Positions 16,815 to 26,377 of a stretch of DNA of 64,000 bases are shown here, piece by piece (the stretch's first letter is position 1; every line of letters begins with the position of its first letter). Location of the stretch: NCBI RefSeq assembly GCF_003432065.1, contig NZ_QWDE01000001.1, positions 1,054,001 through 1,118,000 on the forward strand. The letters are read 5' to 3'. Made by a program: the position numbers and the translations under genes. The notes under the pieces are model-generated. The model was not told the DNA's origin, did not search any database, and worked only from the letters and a program-made list of their open reading frames with translations. This DNA comes from Mucilaginibacter terrenus (GTDB taxonomy: Bacteria; Bacteroidota; Bacteroidia; Sphingobacteriales; Sphingobacteriaceae).

Positions 16815-18209
16815 ATGCAGAGTTACCAGGAATTTCTTGACCTGAGTGTTGGTTTCCCGCAAGATGGCTTCGAGATCATCGACGATGAACTTTACTTTCA
16901 GGACCTTAACCTGATGGAAATGATAGAGACATACGGCACGCCGTTACGCTTTACTTACCTGCCTATGGTATCGAAAAAGATACAGCAGGCTAAGTTACTT
17001 TTCCAGCAGGCCATTGTTAAAAATAACTACCGCGGCAGCTACAAATATTGCTACTGCACTAAAAGCTCGCACTTTCGCCATATTGTAGAAGAGGCTTTAC
17101 GCAACGACATACACCTTGAAACATCTTCAGCATTCGATATGCCGATGATAGATGCGCTGGAGAAGAAAGGCGCATTGAGCAAGGATATGACGGTTATATG
17201 TAACGGCTTTAAAACCTTTCAGTATAAGCAGTATATCATTGATATGCTTCATGACGGGTTTAAGAACATTATACCTGTACTGGATAATAAAGAAGAGTTT
17301 AACCTGTACGACGACGAGATAGAAATGGACACTCCATGCAATCTCGGCATCCGTATAGCGGCTGAGGAGCAGCCTGATTCACAGTTCTACACCTCACGCC
17401 TTGGTGTTCGTATGGAAGACGTGATCGACTTCTACCACAATAAAATAGAAGACAACCCTAACTTCCAGGTGAAGTTGCTTCACTTCTTCATTAATTCGGG
17501 CATCTCTGATACGCCATATTACTGGAACGAACTAGAGAAGTACGTAACGCTATATTGCAAATTCAAAAAAGTGAACCCGCATTTGGATACACTGGATATC
17601 GGCGGCGGTATGCCGTTTAAGGATTCATTGGTGTTCGATTTCGACTACGAGTACATGATCAATGAGATCGTGAGCCGTATAAAAGAGATCTGCGCCGAGA
17701 ACGACACGATAGAACCGGATATTATTACTGAATTCGGTAAGTACACCGTTGCAGAAGCATCAGGCATCTTATACAAAGTACTGGGCCGCAAGCAACAAAA
17801 CGACCGGGAACGCTGGCTGATGCTGGATGGTTCTTTCATCACCAACCTGCCAGACGTATGGGCACTTAACCAAAAATACATATTGCTACCCGTTAACAAC
17901 TGGGATAGCGAGTACGAACGTGTTAACCTTGGCGGCATCACCTGCGATGGCCAGGATTATTACAATCAGGAAGCGCATATGAATAGCGTATTCATGCCTA
18001 AAACCCGTAAGGTGCAGTATCTCGGCTTTTTTAACACAGGTGCCTATCAGGAAGTATTAAGCGGATATGGTGGTATACACCACTGCCTGCTGCCGTCTCC
18101 AAAGCACGTTATCATACGTCGCAATCGTGATGAAACCTTCAATTTTGAAGTATTCGGAGAAGAACAGAATAGCAAACAAGTACTAAAGATATTAGGCTAT
18201 ACTACTTAA
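16815..18209 (+). CDS. speA: PLP-dependent arginine decarboxylase (fold III, Bacteroidota type)
   Basis: A 464-residue alanine-racemase-fold decarboxylase, probably making agmatine from arginine for polyamine synthesis. The predicted PLP lysine is Lys83 in YCTKSSHF; the phosphate-binding segment DIGGGMPFKDS and the GSFITNLPD and GAYQEVLSGYGG segments follow. It is much shorter than the enterobacterial SpeA (about 650 residues), as usual for this phylum. The two preceding genes also act on arginine or citrulline. Ornithine or diaminopimelate-type activity cannot be excluded by sequence, but the ornithine/lysine family signatures differ. A terminator follows. Confidence 0.85.
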   Translation: MQSYQEFLDLSVGFPQDGFEIIDDELYFQDLNLMEMIETYGTPLRFTYLPMVSKKIQQAKLLFQQAIVKNNYRGSYKYCYCTKSSHFRHIVEEALRNDIHLETSSAFDMPMIDALEKKGALSKDMTVICNGFKTFQYKQYIIDMLHDGFKNIIPVLDNKEEFNLYDDEIEMDTPCNLGIRIAAEEQPDSQFYTSRLGVRMEDVIDFYHNKIEDNPNFQVKLLHFFINSGISDTPYYWNELEKYVTLYCKFKKVNPHLDTLDIGGGMPFKDSLVFDFDYEYMINEIVSRIKEICAENDTIEPDIITEFGKYTVAEASGILYKVLGRKQQNDRERWLMLDGSFITNLPDVWALNQKYILLPVNNWDSEYERVNLGGITCDGQDYYNQEAHMNSVFMPKTRKVQYLGFFNTGAYQEVLSGYGGIHHCLLPSPKHVIIRRNRDETFNFEVFGEEQNSKQVLKILGYTT

Positions 18210-18230
18210 GTAGATTACCTAGCACTTCTA

Positions 18231-18257
18231 AAGCATCGCAAACAGCGATGCTTTTTT
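18231..18257 (+). terminator. Intrinsic terminator after the arginine decarboxylase gene
   Basis: AAGCATCGC (18231-18239) and GCGATGCTT (18245-18253) form a perfect 9-bp stem followed by a T-run. Confidence 0.9.
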
Positions 18258-18370
18258 GTTTTTACATACCCGAGACATGTTACCTGTCGCATTTATAAAC
18301 GCTGCAACGTACTCAACTAAATAAAACTTGCTATTTTGCGTTATTGAAACAAATTTAACCTGAATTATAG

Positions 18371-21300
18371 ATGAGATCAGTTCTACAAGGTGTGTCTGTT
18401 GTATTTGTACTGCTGTTTACCCTAAATGCATGGGCGCAGAAAAAAGAAAGGCCGCTTAAGAAAAAAGAGCTCACCCAATTTGTAGATCCATTTATAGGCA
18501 CAGGTGGTCACGGCCACACTTTTCCGGGCGCGGTAGTACCGTTCGGCATGGTTCAGTTAAGTCCAGATACGCGATTGGAAGGATGGGACGGCTCCTCGGG
18601 CTATCATTATAGCGACACCACCGTTTATGGATTTTCTCATACCCACTTAAGTGGTACTGGCATTGCCGACTACTGCGACGTGCTGTTTATGCCTACTATT
18701 GGCGAACCAAAGGTAAAGAATACCGATTATCGCTCAGGTTTCAAGAAGAAAAACGAGACCGCCGCTCCAGGTTACTACAGCACCAAGCTGGACAAGTATA
18801 ACATAGATGTTGAGTTAACAGCTACCACTCGTGTGGGTGTACACCAATACGACTATCCTACTACCGACAAGGCAAACATCATTATAGACCTGCAGCATCG
18901 CGATGAGGTTTTAGATTCATGGATAGAAGTAGTTAACGATCATGAGATCCGTGGCTACCGGCGTTCTAAATCGTGGGCAAATGATCAGCACCTTTATTTT
19001 TACGCCAAGTTTTCTAAGCCTTTTAAAACCTATGGCATAGCATCTAATGATCAGATACAACAGGGCAAGAATAAGATACAAGGTAAAAACATCAAGATGT
19101 ATATACAATTTGACAACCCGGGCAATGTGGTTTCTAAAGTTGGTATATCATCAGTAAGCGTCGAAGGGGCGCTTAAAAATCTTGATACTGAAGTGCCTGA
19201 TTTTGATTTCAAGAAAGTGGCAAAAGCTGCTAAAGCGGCGTGGAACACAGAACTTAATAAAATTCAGGTTGAAGGTGGTGCACCACCGACCTCAAGGCCT
19301 GCACAGCAAACTACGGCTTACGGCTATCCTACTAATACAGCTAAACAGGCTCAGCTTCCGGATCAGTCGCATAAAAAGCAGGTTATCTTTTATACTGCTC
19401 TCTATCACTGTATGGTTGCGCCAAATATCTATAACGATGTGGATGGTCAATACCGGGGGCTTGATCAAAAGATACACACCGCAGAGGGCTTTAACTACTA
19501 TACGGTATTTTCCTTATGGGATACTTTTAGGGCAGAAAACCCCTTGCTCAACCTGATAGACCGCAAGCGCACCTCGGATTTCATTAAAAGCTTTCTGGCA
19601 ATGTATGACCAAGGCGGCCTTCTTCCTATATGGCCATTGGCTTCAAACGAAACCTATTGCATGGTGGGCAACCACTCTATTCCTGTTATTGTTGATGCTT
19701 ATGCAAAAGGAATAAGGGATTTTGATGCGGAAAAAGCATTTACGGCTATGAAGGCTGCTGTAAACCGTAACCAGTTCGGCTTGGATAACTACCGCAGCAC
19801 GGGCGCCGTTAACGGCGATGTTGAACATGAATCGGTATCTAGGACTCTTGAATATGCCTACGACGACTGGTGTATTGCACAAATGGCTAAAATGCTGAAC
19901 AAACCACAGGAGTATGCCGAATTCATCAAGAGGGCCCAATACTGGAAAAACGTTTTTAATAACGAGAACAACTTTATGCAGGCGCGGGATAACGGTGGCT
20001 GGTATGCGCCATTTGAACCAACGGAGATCAATAACAACTATACCGAAGGTAATAGCTGGCAATACACTTTCCTGATTCCGCAGGACGTCAGCGGACTGAT
20101 GAAGTATATGGGAGGCAGGCTAAACCTGGAGATGAAACTGGACGAACTCTTTAGCACCAATGCTAAACTTAGCGGACGCGAGCAGGCTGATGTAACCGGG
20201 TTAATAGGTCAGTACGCGCATGGCAACGAACCAAGCCACCATATTGCATACCTTTACAACTTTACCAACTCACCCGACAAAACACAATATTACCTTAACA
20301 GGATCATAAACGAGCAGTACAGCGATAAGCCTGATGGCCTGTCTGGTAACGAGGACTGCGGTCAAATGTCTGCCTGGTACGTGATGAGTTGCCTGGGCTT
20401 TTACAACATAGCGCCGGGCCAGCAGCAATACTTGGTGGGTACCCCGCAATTCGAGTCGATCGTGATTAGCCTGGAGAACGGCAAGCGCTTTAACATCAGC
20501 AACCCGGGCGCTACAGTAAGCCGACAGAATTACTATCTGCAAGGCATGAACCTAAATAAGACTTCATACAATAAGCTTTACCTGGATTATGAAACGATAG
20601 CAAAGGGCGGCGACTTTGAAGTATTCACCGGTAGGTTGGCCAACAAGCTATTTGTACAGGATCTGGAGAAACCAACATCAGCTATTACCGACGAATTAAT
20701 TGTTCCCAATCCCTACATTATAGCGGGTACAAAAACTTTCAAACAGCCTATTACTGTAGAAATTAAATGTGCCGACAGCCTGGCTAAAATTTATTACACG
20801 CTGGATGGCAGCACACCATCAGCATCGTCGGCTCAATATAACAAACCCATACAAATACTGGTAAATACTACGGTAAAGGCGATTGCCGTGAATAATGGCC
20901 GCGAAAGTTTTGTAGATCAAGCAACATTTACTAAAATCCGAAGCGATATCAAGTTAACGTTGATCAATAAATATCTGCCCAACTACTCGGCCCAGGGTGA
21001 TGAGACTTTGATTAATGGCATACACGGCACAGCCAACTGGCGGCTAGGTAACTGGCAGGGTTACCAGGGAAAAGATCTTGAAGCAGTGATAGACATGGGC
21101 CAGAGCAAACCCATAAAGCAGTTAAGCGTGGGTACACTGCAAGACTCGCGCGCATGGATAGTATTCCCCAAGTATGTAGAGTATTGGACATCTGAGGACG
21201 GCAAGAACTACAAACTTGCATCGAGGGTAAATACAAAGATAGCGGTAGACAACCTTGATGTAAGTACCCAGGAGTTCACTGCCACAGTAAACACCAAAGC

Positions 21301-21406
21301 CCGCTATATAAAAATAATAGCCAAACAATACGGCCCTTTACCCGACTGGCACGAAAGCAAAGGAAACCCATCCTACATTTTTGCCGATGAAATAACGATA
21401 CAATAA
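18371..21406 (+). CDS. GH92 alpha-mannosidase with C-terminal carbohydrate-binding-like domains
   Basis: A 1011-residue secreted exo-alpha-mannosidase of family GH92, Ca2+-dependent enzymes that trim mannose from N-glycans and mannans. A signal peptide ends at about residue 22 (NAWAQ). The family hallmark FVDPFIGTGGHGHTFPGAVVPFGMVQ starts near residue 36, and GNEPSHHIAYLYN and GLSGNEDCGQMSAWYV occur near 620-670. After the GH92 core (to about residue 770) comes a chitobiase-like segment (IYYTLDGSTPSASSAQY) and then a discoidin (F5/8C)-like domain to the end. It stands alone between terminators and a convergent acyltransferase gene, not in a SusCD locus. Confidence 0.95.
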   Translation: MRSVLQGVSVVFVLLFTLNAWAQKKERPLKKKELTQFVDPFIGTGGHGHTFPGAVVPFGMVQLSPDTRLEGWDGSSGYHYSDTTVYGFSHTHLSGTGIADYCDVLFMPTIGEPKVKNTDYRSGFKKKNETAAPGYYSTKLDKYNIDVELTATTRVGVHQYDYPTTDKANIIIDLQHRDEVLDSWIEVVNDHEIRGYRRSKSWANDQHLYFYAKFSKPFKTYGIASNDQIQQGKNKIQGKNIKMYIQFDNPGNVVSKVGISSVSVEGALKNLDTEVPDFDFKKVAKAAKAAWNTELNKIQVEGGAPPTSRPAQQTTAYGYPTNTAKQAQLPDQSHKKQVIFYTALYHCMVAPNIYNDVDGQYRGLDQKIHTAEGFNYYTVFSLWDTFRAENPLLNLIDRKRTSDFIKSFLAMYDQGGLLPIWPLASNETYCMVGNHSIPVIVDAYAKGIRDFDAEKAFTAMKAAVNRNQFGLDNYRSTGAVNGDVEHESVSRTLEYAYDDWCIAQMAKMLNKPQEYAEFIKRAQYWKNVFNNENNFMQARDNGGWYAPFEPTEINNNYTEGNSWQYTFLIPQDVSGLMKYMGGRLNLEMKLDELFSTNAKLSGREQADVTGLIGQYAHGNEPSHHIAYLYNFTNSPDKTQYYLNRIINEQYSDKPDGLSGNEDCGQMSAWYVMSCLGFYNIAPGQQQYLVGTPQFESIVISLENGKRFNISNPGATVSRQNYYLQGMNLNKTSYNKLYLDYETIAKGGDFEVFTGRLANKLFVQDLEKPTSAITDELIVPNPYIIAGTKTFKQPITVEIKCADSLAKIYYTLDGSTPSASSAQYNKPIQILVNTTVKAIAVNNGRESFVDQATFTKIRSDIKLTLINKYLPNYSAQGDETLINGIHGTANWRLGNWQGYQGKDLEAVIDMGQSKPIKQLSVGTLQDSRAWIVFPKYVEYWTSEDGKNYKLASRVNTKIAVDNLDVSTQEFTATVNTKARYIKIIAKQYGPLPDWHESKGNPSYIFADEITIQ

Positions 21407-21410
21407 ACAG

Positions 21411-22532
21411 CTACCGCGTGGTTCTTTGCACCAGTAACCTCTTTTTTAACCATGCGCGTACCGGTTCGTCGTACAACTTCAATGCGGTATAAGCAAGCAG
21501 TATAAAAAAGAAGAAGAGGCTTACTGCAACTAATATCACCTGCGATGGTTCAGGCTTGGCTTTTATGATCCAGAAGGTGTAGATGTAGATGAAGGGATAG
21601 TGGGTAATGTAAATAGGATATGATATATCACCGGAGAACTTGCATAGCTTTGCCCATCTGCCATTGATGGTACCTCCTGCTCCGGCCGCAACAATCAACG
21701 GAAAAGCAATAATAATCACTGCGGCCTCGTAATACCCGTTCCATGAGAAGTACGGAAGAGAAAAGAGAATTAATAGCACTAATGAACAAACCGTGTAAGC
21801 CATAGGTATACGAATAAGCTTTCCGGTGCGATAAAGCAACAGGCCGGCAAAGAAAGGGAACATCATCCGTACCGGAGCTACCCAGATATTAGGATATTGC
21901 CCGGGCGTAGAACTACCAAACAAATCTGCAAGAAATTTCGATTTTATTGGCCCATAGCCCCAGCCGGTGCCTACATCACCATGGTCCACAGCAACTACGG
22001 TTAATACAATGCCGCTGATGATAACAACTATCCAAAGAACCACGTTGCTCATCTTTTTGCCAAACACAGCGTAAATCAAGTTGGCTATATACTCCTGCAT
22101 CAAGCTCCAGCAAGGGCCGTCAAGCGGGTGTGATTCGCCCCATCCCCTAACATCCAGTGGCGCTGGCAGCAACGTCATACCGATGAGTGTAAGCGCTATT
22201 AGCTTCCACATTACTACATGTTGGACATCTTTAAACGGATCAAACCAAAAAGCTACGGCCCCTATGATTGTGCCCAATATCACAAGCGGATGAAGGCGAA
22301 CCAACCTTATTTTAAAGAATTCTTTTATGGTCATTCCCTTCGCCCATCTGTCGTCATAAGCATAGCCTACCACAAAGCCTGATAAAAGATAAAAGAAATC
22401 TACCGCAAGGTAACCGTGGTGCATTGGATGCTTAGGCATTTCTGGGTAATAGCCTTCTAAAAGGTGGAAGATCACGACCAGCAAAGCTGCGGTACCGCGC
22501 AAGCCATCCAATATCGGGTAATGAGGTTTCAT
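21411..22532 (-). CDS. Acyltransferase 3 family membrane protein
   Basis: A 373-residue integral membrane O-acyltransferase (AT3/OafA-like) with about ten hydrophobic segments. The N-terminal signature YPILDGLRGTAALLVVIFHLLEGY includes the conserved Arg and His of the family, and the LSGFVVGYAYDDRW segment follows. These proteins acetylate or acylate sugars of surface polysaccharides or other extracytoplasmic acceptors; the acceptor cannot be told here. It is convergent with the GH92 gene, ending four bases from it, with no neighbouring glycan synthesis genes. Confidence 0.9.
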   Translation of the reverse strand: MKPHYPILDGLRGTAALLVVIFHLLEGYYPEMPKHPMHHGYLAVDFFYLLSGFVVGYAYDDRWAKGMTIKEFFKIRLVRLHPLVILGTIIGAVAFWFDPFKDVQHVVMWKLIALTLIGMTLLPAPLDVRGWGESHPLDGPCWSLMQEYIANLIYAVFGKKMSNVVLWIVVIISGIVLTVVAVDHGDVGTGWGYGPIKSKFLADLFGSSTPGQYPNIWVAPVRMMFPFFAGLLLYRTGKLIRIPMAYTVCSLVLLILFSLPYFSWNGYYEAAVIIIAFPLIVAAGAGGTINGRWAKLCKFSGDISYPIYITHYPFIYIYTFWIIKAKPEPSQVILVAVSLFFFFILLAYTALKLYDEPVRAWLKKRLLVQRTTR

Positions 22533-22657
22533 TCTTAAGGTTTAAATTGGGTTTGGCCCTTAAGATAAGCTTATCCTTACGCAAGCGCAAAAAAAATAAA
22601 TCCAATGTAATAAAACCTGCTATTTACTTATTAGTTTATTTAATAAACCGAAATGTC

Positions 22658-22876
22658 ATGGATAACGATAAAGCGTTCTTGAAAAATAACGAACAAACAG
22701 ACAATGAGACCAACAGAACGGCAAACAACCACGTGGAGGATCCGTCACAACAACTTGGCGACGATCTCTCAACTCAGGGCGATGTAGCGGAATTAAAAGA
22801 AAACCTTGGAGGTACCACAAACCTCTCGCTTGATCAACTTAAAGAAGATGATGGTGCGCCTAACGAAGAGGAGTAA
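22658..22876 (+). CDS. Small acidic hypothetical protein
   Basis: A 72-residue hydrophilic, acidic protein rich in Asn, Asp and Glu, with no predicted membrane segment, predicted largely disordered. The ATG at 22658 is preferred; the longer frame from a TTG at 22547 adds a Lys-rich and then hydrophobic stretch in AT-rich upstream DNA. Function unknown. It is followed by a long hairpin shared with the convergent XRE gene. Confidence 0.55.
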   Translation: MDNDKAFLKNNEQTDNETNRTANNHVEDPSQQLGDDLSTQGDVAELKENLGGTTNLSLDQLKEDDGAPNEEE

Positions 22877-22884
22877 TAACATTA

Positions 22885-22928
22885 AAAGCTTCACCGGCAA
22901 GACTTTGGAATTATGCAGGTGAAGCTTT
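22885..22928. terminator. Bidirectional hairpin between the small acidic gene and the XRE gene
   Basis: AAAGCTTCACC (22885-22895) pairs perfectly with GGTGAAGCTTT (22918-22928), with a 22-base loop. The right arm overlaps the stop codon of the XRE gene. Confidence 0.6.
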
Positions 22929-23154
22929 AGTTAAGCCGTTTAGCGTAGATCAGCATAAAATCGGCTGTGTTTAAATTAAGTGTTTCGCAGATAACCATAA
23001 ACTTACCAAGGGTGATACCTGTTTGCCCCTGCTCCAGCTTGCTGTAAGCATTTTGCGACATGCTCAGTTTGGATGCTACATAATCCTGCGAATAGTTTAG
23101 TTCCAGCCTCCGTTCACGAATGATCGTGGCAATCAATTTTCCATCGTACTTCAT
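22927..23154 (-). CDS. XRE-family helix-turn-helix regulator
   Basis: A 75-residue Cro/CI-type DNA-binding protein consisting only of the HTH domain: IRERRLELNYSQDYVASKLSMSQNAYSKLEQGQTGITLGKFMVICETLN. A GGAG sequence lies about 8 bases upstream of the ATG. A short palindrome (23200-23215) in its upstream region is a candidate autoregulatory site. Targets unknown. Confidence 0.9.
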   Translation of the reverse strand: MKYDGKLIATIIRERRLELNYSQDYVASKLSMSQNAYSKLEQGQTGITLGKFMVICETLNLNTADFMLIYAKRLN

Positions 23155-23199
23155 TAAAGCTCCTTATGAACCGGGTTGATTTCGTTTACTCCGGATATC

Positions 23200-23215
23200 A
23201 ATTACTTACGTAATT
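23200..23215. promoter_or_regulatory. Palindrome upstream of the XRE gene
   Basis: The arms AATTAC and GTAATT are separated by TTAC. It lies 46 bases before the XRE start, a position suiting an operator. Function is inferred. Confidence 0.35.
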
Positions 23216-23253
23216 AACTTATAAGAAGTTTTATTTACATATCAGAAAAACAT

Positions 23254-24198
23254 TTAGCTATTCCGGTTACCAATCTGTTCGGCTAATACTCTAACTTTAT
23301 CTTTTACTGCTTCCGGGCTTATTACCTCCGCGCAGTCACCAAACATCATAAACCATCGCACAAAACCTTCAACAGAAATGGTCAGGAAGGTCATTTCCGT
23401 CTGCTCGTCATCAACCTTTTCAGATACGAAACCATTGTAATAGCGTTGCTCGTTTATGTAGCGTACAGCTTTATTATCAACTTTAATTACAATGGTCTCC
23501 AGTTTTTTCTCGAACGCTGTTTGTGCTATATATGCTTTTAGCGTAGGGTGCTTTCCACTATAAGTCTCGCCGGTTTCTGTAAGCGCGTATATACGGTCTG
23601 TTCTAAAATCTCTGTAATCTTCACGCATACGACACCAGGCAATCAGGTGCCAGTAGCTGTCAAGGTAAAACACACCTACCGGCTCTACGTCCCGTTGCGT
23701 ATCCAGCTGATTATAACCTGCTCTATAATTAATCCGAAGTACTTTTTTATCCGCTATAGCATTTAGTATACCTTGTAAATGATCGGTGTTGTTAACACGC
23801 CGCTGGCTATGGCTTTTCAGCACCTCAATACTATTGTCCATGCTTTCCAGCAGGTCTTTTTCAGATGTTTTTAGTATAGCCCGTATTTTGTACATTGCCG
23901 ATTTGTGTTGTGCTGCAGTTGATGTATCAGTCAGCTTCTCCACGAATTTTTCGGCTGTTAGAAAGGCTGTCGCCTCTTCCCTGGTGAACATAATAGGCGG
24001 CAGCCGGTACCCTTCCACAAGCGAATACCCCACTCCTGCCTCTCCAATGATTGGTATGCCAGCTTCTTCCAGCGATCGCACGTCTCTATAAACCGTGCGG
24101 AGACTTATGCCGAAACGATCGGCAATATCGCAGGCCTTTACCACCCGTCTCGATTGAAGTTGTATTAATATAGCAGAAATCCTGTCGACCCGGTTCAT
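23254..24198 (-). CDS. WYL-domain transcriptional regulator (HTH_11, YafY type)
   Basis: A 314-residue regulator. The N-terminal winged helix (VDRISAILIQLQSRRVVKACDIADRFGISLRTVYRDVRSLEEAGIPI) is followed by a WYL ligand-sensing domain (about 140-220, with the RINYRAGYNQLDTQRDVEPVGVFY core and W-RM-DYR-FRTDRI) and a C-terminal WCX extension. Such regulators respond to nucleotide or nucleic-acid ligands in some defence islands, but many are housekeeping regulators. No defence genes are nearby. It is divergent from the DUF2007 gene with a 53-base shared promoter region. Confidence 0.92.
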   Translation of the reverse strand: MNRVDRISAILIQLQSRRVVKACDIADRFGISLRTVYRDVRSLEEAGIPIIGEAGVGYSLVEGYRLPPIMFTREEATAFLTAEKFVEKLTDTSTAAQHKSAMYKIRAILKTSEKDLLESMDNSIEVLKSHSQRRVNNTDHLQGILNAIADKKVLRINYRAGYNQLDTQRDVEPVGVFYLDSYWHLIAWCRMREDYRDFRTDRIYALTETGETYSGKHPTLKAYIAQTAFEKKLETIVIKVDNKAVRYINEQRYYNGFVSEKVDDEQTEMTFLTISVEGFVRWFMMFGDCAEVISPEAVKDKVRVLAEQIGNRNS

Positions 24199-24251
24199 GT
24201 CTCTAAGTAAGTAAATTAAACTAATTTAGTGCCAACAGAGTTTATGTAAAT

Positions 24252-24500
24252 ATGAGCGATACCCAAAACGACAAGATCATCACCTTCGATTCTTATTACG
24301 ATCCAATGCTGGCGCACATCATCCGTACCCGGCTGGAGGATGCCGGCATTCCCTGCTTTATTGCAGACGAGAATACGCTTGGTGCGCAGCCATTCTACAA
24401 TCAGGCAGTTGGCGGAGTTAAGATAAAGATATTTGAACGTGACCTGGAAAAATGCCAACAAATACTTGCAGAAGACAACACCTTGCCTGATGAGCAATAA
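24252..24500 (+). CDS. DUF2007-type small protein (putative signal transducing protein family)
   Basis: An 82-residue protein of the DUF2007 type: ITFDSYYDPMLAHIIRTRLEDAGIPCFIADENT and VGGVKIKIFERDLEKCQQIL. The fold resembles small ferredoxin-like regulators fused to or near membrane proteins in other species. Its role is unknown. It is divergent from the WYL regulator and could be its target; this is inference from position only. Confidence 0.82.
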   Translation: MSDTQNDKIITFDSYYDPMLAHIIRTRLEDAGIPCFIADENTLGAQPFYNQAVGGVKIKIFERDLEKCQQILAEDNTLPDEQ

Positions 24501-24577
24501 TCAATATAGAATGATCAATTATTGTATTAAAGCCGCTACAATTATTTTTAATTAACTACCTTTTATATCTTAGCCAA

Positions 24578-25600
24578 ATGTATAGCCGTCGCAATTTTCT
24601 AAAGTTATCTGCAGCTACTGCCTCACTTGCAGCAGTATCAAAATATACACTTGCAAAGCCCGCTGTTAAAGCAGAAGTTGTTAATTATCCTATCGTTATA
24701 TCTACCTGGGATTTTGGCGTGGCAGCCAACCAGGAAGCCTGGAAAACATTGTCAACAGGTGGCCGGGCGGTTGATGCTGTAGAGGCTGGCGTTAAAATAC
24801 CTGAGGCAGACATGAAAAACCATTCCGTAGGCCGGGCAGGTTATCCTGACCGCGACGGATTTGTAACACTCGATGCGTGCATTATGGATGAACTGGGCAA
24901 TTGCGGATCAGTAGCCGGTATCGAGGACATTGCACATCCAATTTCGGTGGCGCGTTTGGTAATGGACAAAACACCTCACGTGATGTTGGTAGGCGACGGG
25001 GCGAGGCAATTTGCCATAGAACAGGGTTTTAAGGCCGAAAGACTGCTGACGAAAGAATCAGAGAAAGAATGGAAAAAATGGTTAAAAAAGGCCGTTTACT
25101 CTCCCAAAATAAATATCGAAAACGAAATGATGAAACCCGGCAGCAAGTATAACCACGATACTATTGGTATGCTTGCTATTGATGCAAAGGGGAACATCAG
25201 CGGTGCATGTACCACCAGCGGCATGGCCTTTAAAATGCATGGCCGTGTAGGCGACAGCCCTATTATAGGCGCCGGACTATATGTAGATAATGAGGTTGGC
25301 GGTGCCACCTCTACCGGAGTTGGTGAAGAAGTTATACGCAACGTAGGCAGTTTTTTGGTAGTAGAATTGATGCGGCAGGGAATGTCTCCTGAAGCAGCTT
25401 GTAAAGAGGCTGTCGATCGCATTATCCATAAAAAACCGGAGAAATCTAAAGAAATACAAGTTGGCTTCTTGGCCATCAACAAAAAAGGTGAGTATGGTGC
25501 CTATGCATTACAGGAGGGTTTTAGCTTTGCTGTATGCGATAAGGATAAACAGGATCTAATCATTCCTGGCAAAAGCGTGTACAAGGAGGTTAAGAAGTAA
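24578..25600 (+). CDS. N4-(beta-N-acetylglucosaminyl)-L-asparaginase (glycosylasparaginase)
   Basis: A 340-residue Ntn-hydrolase that cleaves the bond between asparagine and GlcNAc in N-linked glycopeptides. The N-terminus has a twin-arginine-like signal (SRRNFLKLSAATASLAAVSKYTLAKP), indicating export after folding. The autoprocessing site and nucleophile Thr195 are in NHDTIGMLA, preceded by the SKYNH segment; CTTSGMAFKMHGRVGDSPIIGAG and the substrate-binding GGATSTGVGE follow. cutC starts two bases after the stop, so both are likely cotranscribed. An N-glycan-trimming GH92 enzyme is encoded 3 kb away. Confidence 0.94.
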   Translation: MYSRRNFLKLSAATASLAAVSKYTLAKPAVKAEVVNYPIVISTWDFGVAANQEAWKTLSTGGRAVDAVEAGVKIPEADMKNHSVGRAGYPDRDGFVTLDACIMDELGNCGSVAGIEDIAHPISVARLVMDKTPHVMLVGDGARQFAIEQGFKAERLLTKESEKEWKKWLKKAVYSPKINIENEMMKPGSKYNHDTIGMLAIDAKGNISGACTTSGMAFKMHGRVGDSPIIGAGLYVDNEVGGATSTGVGEEVIRNVGSFLVVELMRQGMSPEAACKEAVDRIIHKKPEKSKEIQVGFLAINKKGEYGAYALQEGFSFAVCDKDKQDLIIPGKSVYKEVKK

Positions 25601-25601
25601 T

Positions 25602-26354
25602 ATGCCGCAACAGGTAATGTTAGAGGTTTGCGCTAACTCTGCCCTATCGGCTATAGCCGCGCAGGAAGGCAGGGCTAGACGCGTAGAACTGTGCGAGAAT
25701 CTTGCGGAAGGCGGCACCACCCCATCATACGGGCAAATACTGCTGGCTCGTAAACACCTCACTATTGACTTGTTTGTACTTATCCGTCCGCGCAGCGGCG
25801 ATTTCCTTTACTCGGATCTGGAGTTTGACATAATTAAAGCGGATATACAAAACTGTATAACAGCAGGCTGTGACGGCATAGTTATGGGCATATTGAAGGC
25901 TGATGGCACTATTGATAAGCCACGCTGCTCCGAACTTGTACAAACGGCAAAAGAACATGGCCTTGGCGTAACTTTTCACCGCGCGTTTGACTTATGTGCT
26001 GATCTTTATCAAGCCCTTGAGGATGTAATAGAACTTGGCTGTGACCGCATACTTACATCGGGCGGTAAAAGCACCGCGATGGAAGGCGCTAATGTGCTGA
26101 ATCACTTGATTGAGAAAGCCAATGGCCGCATCATAATAATGCCCGGTAGTGGTATAAACAATAAGAACGTTGCAGACCTGGTTCACTTTACAGGAGCATC
26201 GGAGGTACACAGCTCCGCGCGAAGTCATGTCTCCAGTAAAATGATTTACAGGAACGATCATATCCTGCTTAGCAACGGCTACACGGATGAACACGGGATA
26301 GATGTAACAAGTGCCGAGCTGGTAAAAGACATAATTAAAGCTGCTAATAGCTAA
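25602..26354 (+). CDS. cutC: CutC family protein
   Basis: A 250-residue TIM-barrel protein of the CutC family: LEVCANSALSAIAAQEGRARRVELCENLAEGGTTPSYG, DLFVLIRPRSGDFLYSDLEF and ILTSGGKSTAMEG are characteristic. Once called a copper homeostasis protein, its biochemical role is not firmly established in the family. It follows the glycosylasparaginase gene directly, with AAGGAGGT about 12 bases upstream of the ATG, a rare strong ribosome-binding sequence for this genome. Confidence 0.93.
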   Translation: MPQQVMLEVCANSALSAIAAQEGRARRVELCENLAEGGTTPSYGQILLARKHLTIDLFVLIRPRSGDFLYSDLEFDIIKADIQNCITAGCDGIVMGILKADGTIDKPRCSELVQTAKEHGLGVTFHRAFDLCADLYQALEDVIELGCDRILTSGGKSTAMEGANVLNHLIEKANGRIIIMPGSGINNKNVADLVHFTGASEVHSSARSHVSSKMIYRNDHILLSNGYTDEHGIDVTSAELVKDIIKAANS

Positions 26355-26377
26355 GTTTTACAGCTATTTTATATTGA

